The notes beneath the pieces were generated by a model. The model saw nothing but the letters and a program-made list of their open reading frames with translations. It searched no databases and was not told the DNA's origin. From contig CP136061.1 of assembly GCA_032622095.1 (NCBI GenBank), positions 8,088,447 through 8,152,446 of the forward strand: a stretch of DNA of 64,000 nucleotides, in the 5' to 3' direction. Below, in pieces: positions 60,301 to 64,000 of the stretch. This stretch comes from Siphonodentalium dalli (taxonomy: Eukaryota; Mollusca; Scaphopoda; Gadilida; Siphonodentaliidae). Made by a program: the position numbers and the translations under genes. The first letter of the stretch is position 1. Every line of letters begins with the position of its first letter.

Positions 60301-62697
60301 ACTAGACGACCACTGACAAGATACATACTAGACGACCACTGACAAGATACGTACTAGACGACCACTGACAAGATACATACTAAACGACCACTGACAAGAT
60401 ACGTACTAGACGACCACTGACAAGATACATACTAGACGACCACTGCCAAGATACGTACTAGACGACCACTGCCAAGATACATACTAGACGACCACTGCCA
60501 AGATACATACTAGACGACCACTGCCAAGATACATACTAAACGACCACTGACAAGATACGTACTAGACGACCACTGACAAGATACGTACTAGACGACCACT
60601 GACAAGATACATACTAAACGACCACTGACAAGATACGTACCAGACGACCACTGACAAGATACATACTAGACGATCACTGACAAGATACATACTAGACGAC
60701 CACTGCCAAGATGCATACTATACGATCACTGACAAGATACATACTAGACGATCACTGCCAAGATACATACTAAACGATCGCTGCCAAGATACATACTAGA
60801 CGACCACTGACAAGATACATACTAGACGATCACTGCCAAGATACATACTAGACAATCACTGACAAGATACATACTAGACGATAACTGACAAGATACATAC
60901 TAGACGACCACTGACAAGATACATACTAGACGATCACTGCCAAGATACCTACTAGACGACCACTGACAAGATACGTACTAGACGACCACTGACAAGATAC
61001 ATACTAAACGACCACTGACAAGATACGTACTAGACGACCACTGACAAGATACATACTAAACGACCACTGACAAGATACATACTAAACGACCACTGACAAG
61101 ATACATACTAGACGACCACTGACAAGATACATACTAGACGATCACTGACAAGATACGTACTAGACGACCACTGCCAAGATACATACTAGACGACCACTGA
61201 CAAGATAAATACTAGAAGATCACTGCCAAGATACATACTAGACGATCACTGCCAAGATACGTACTAGACGATCACTGCCAAGATACATACTAGACGATCA
61301 CTGACAAGATACATACTAGACGATCACTGCCAAGATACATACTAGACGATCACTGGCAAGATACATACTAAACGACCACTGACAAGAAAAATACTAGACG
61401 ACCACTGACAAGATACATACTAGACGATCACTGACAAGATACGTACTAGACGACCACTGCCAAGATAAATACTAGAAGATCACTGCCAAGATACATACTA
61501 GACGACCACTGCCAAGATACGTACTAGACGACCACTGACAAGATACGTACTAGACGACCACTGACAAGATACATACTAAACGACCACTGACAAGATACGT
61601 ACTAGACGACCACTGACAAGATACATACTAGACGATCACTGACAAGATACATACTAGACGACCACTGCCAAGATGCATACTATACGATCACTGACAAGAT
61701 ACATACTAGACGATCACTGCCAAGATACATACTAAACGATCGCTGCCAAGATACATACTAGACGACCACTGACAAGATACATACTAGACGATCACTGCCA
61801 AGATACATACTAGACAATCACCGACAAGATACATACTAGACGATAACTGACAAGATACATACTAGACGACCACTGACAAGATACATACTAGACGACCACT
61901 GACAAGATACATACTAGACGACCATTGCCAAGATACATACTAGACGATCACTGCCAAGATACATACTAGACGACCACTGACAAGATACATACTAGACGAC
62001 CACTGACAAGATACATACTAGACGACCACTGACAAGATACGTACTAGACAACCACTGACAAGATACATACTAGACGACCACTGACAAGATACATACTAGA
62101 CGACCACTGACAAGATACATACTAGACGACCACTGACAAGATACATACTAGACGACCACTGACAAGATACATACTAGACGACCACTGACAAGATACATAC
62201 TAGACGACCACTGACAAGATACATACTAGACGACCACTGACAAGATACATACTAGACGACCATTGCCAAGATACACACTAGACGATCACTGCCAAGATAC
62301 ATACTAGACGATCGCTGCCAAGATACATACTAGACGACCACTGACAAGATACATACTAGACGACCATTGCCAAGATACATACTAGACGATCACTGCCAAG
62401 ATACATACTAGATGACCATTGACAAGATACATACTAGACGATCACTGCCAAGATTCATACTAGACGATCACTGCCAAGATACGTACTAGACGACCACTGA
62501 CAAGATACGTACTAGACGACCACTGACAAGATACGTACTAGACGACCATTGCCAAGATACATACTAGACGACCACTGACAAGATACATACTAGACGATCA
62601 CTGCCAAGATACGTACTAGACGATCACTGCCAAGATACGTACTAGACGACCACTGACAAGATACATACTAAGACGACCACTGACAAGATACATACTA
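48392..62697. repeat. 26-bp satellite, about 550 units
   Basis: Unit tactagacgatcactgcca plus agataca. Unit starts at 48392 and 62666 differ by 14,274 bp, exactly 549 x 26; one extra A near 62671 is the only net length change. Variation is concentrated at three places: gat/gac, tgcc/tgac and acat/acgt/acct, with rarer forms (gatcgct, taaacg, gtaatag, agaag). Long blocks recur at distances that are multiples of 26 (416, 1300, 2574, 2704 and 3172 bp). There is no coding capacity because 26 is not divisible by three. Confidence 0.97.
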
Positions 62698-64000
62698 GAC
62701 CAACGCATCAATCAGCGGCCAACAAACCAGACAATCTCAACCACGACTCAACCACGGGAACACAGCCTGATGATATTGGCAGATCACCAATATTCTCGCG
62801 TTTAGAATTATAGAAAATACGACAGACACGTACAATTTCAACCACACTGAATTCTCCGACATAGATATCTCACGTTTTCGCCACGTTCGCGGACACAGCT
62901 TCTTCAACTATACAGTCCACAGCGCTTCTCCAGCTATAACCAGTTTCATCAACCACAGCTAGATTACACCGTTCATCCAACAATAAACACTCACACACTT
63001 TCGCGGACACAGATCCAGCCACAGACTACATGTTCTCCGCATATAAACATTCACACACGGTTCCGGACACACTTTGGTCACCCACAAACTCACATCTACA
63101 AAACATTCGTTAGCTCACCTACCAGTTCCAGTATAGCCATTGATCTCTACAGATTCATGCACATCATTATTCTTGGAAATCTGGTGAGTGACCGTTCACT
63201 TTATCATTGCTGCCACATACACTTTGCACACCCATTGAAACACCCATTTCCACATTTCACCCATGCACACGCATTGGAACAAAACAAAGACACCTTTATT
63301 ATACAACAATATACACTTACACAACATTTAACCGCCAAAACAAAATGTACATAAAAGCCGTACATATTGTGATAATTCGCGTTAAATACAATCCAAGAAA
63401 ACAAATTATTTTCCATTAAACTCTTTTAATTATATCGAACCATACACCGCCCATCGACAACACAGGTGTACCATGCACAAAAAAAACACCAATATAATTA
63501 ACGCAAACCAGAAACGCTTTTCATTTAAGCCATCGCATTAAAAACAGCTAACCTGCCACGTGCACACAACTAACACGCGAACTGGACTTCACTTTAATGT
63601 ACTAAACAACCTTCCACGTGATGCGCAACATATATACGCATCATGCCATTCACAGGCAATAAAATACCACTCTGGTAGAAAACGCACAACTGTTCACATT
63701 AAAATTAAATTTAATATTTCATATGAAATACGAATTAAATAAATACGAATTAGTTGAGTTATAATGCAAACTACCTTGAAAACAAAACATTCGGAAAACA
63801 TTTCGCAGCTGCCCATAAAACATAGCCGTATCATGCAGTTTGAATGCGATACGAGGCATTACATATCTAGATATAACTTATGGTAACTTCAATACCTCAC
63901 AATCACTAATTTTAGATAGTGTACATGATTGTTATTAGTATTATGTAAAACAAGTTTTACAAAGGCAGACAAAACGACACCTTCTCCCATCCCACCCCTT
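62698..64000. other. No gene recognised
   Basis: A loose repeat with ttcgcggacaca or ttccggacaca occurs near 62886, 62999 and 63060. The rest is AT-rich with open frames below 75 codons and no motif. Confidence 0.45.

Noticed and set aside
48392-62697. CRISPR-like array
   Set aside because: There are no unique spacers; the 26-bp units are contiguous and the context is eukaryotic.

Overview
The window is eukaryotic and looks like repeat-dense DNA from a marine invertebrate, most likely a lophotrochozoan such as a mollusc. The evidence is a two-exon gene with a TATA box, GT-AG intron and signal peptide; an LTR retrotransposon, a LINE and several MITE and Helitron types; and a decayed copy of a multi-copy invertebrate ORF. 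No bacterial-style operon, rRNA, intact tRNA or CRISPR array was seen. Roughly 24 kb of the 64 kb is tandem repeat. The taxon is inferred from gene style only.

Layout. 1-1960: microsatellite, a C-run minisatellite and sequence without recognisable genes. 1960-5320: a dead plus-strand gene of a multi-copy invertebrate protein family, broken by frameshifts, a LINE-type 3' tail (2590-2756) and a TTAA-flanked MITE (3437-3876). 7424-7868: second copy of that MITE. 8355-14581: one plus-strand LINE ORF2 relic (fingers, catalytic motif, thumb, C-terminus, zinc-knuckle region) blown apart by insertions. The largest is a 79-unit, 36-bp tandem array whose unit is itself reverse-transcriptase coding sequence. 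14939-20704: a complete minus-strand LTR retrotransposon with LTRs identical by eye, gag, a -1 frameshift site, and a protease joined directly to the integrase C-terminus. 20926-24530: two minisatellites. 24886-25311: another MITE copy.

25522-32600 holds the only convincing intact host gene: a secreted Gly/Leu/Met-rich protein of 141 residues in two exons (25579-25788, 31886-32101). Its 6.1-kb intron is full of MITEs and minisatellites. One MITE with a 9-bp target duplication sits exactly at the splice donor, and the duplication contains the donor.

32945-45400 is a field of non-autonomous elements: a tRNA-like relic, Helitron ends, a TTAA MITE whose empty site survives in a neighbouring tandem copy, mariner-type MITEs, nested palindromes and a cluster of short palindromes. 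45405-47715 is a two-phase 33/35-bp minisatellite. 48392-62697 is a 14.3-kb array of about 550 units of 26 bp with almost no length change and with nested long-range duplications. The end of the window (62698-64000) holds nothing I could name.

The common thread is conversion of mobile-element pieces into tandem arrays: an RT segment at 8.5-11.4 kb, a MITE terminus at 29.1-29.6 kb and another at 25.8-25.9 kb.
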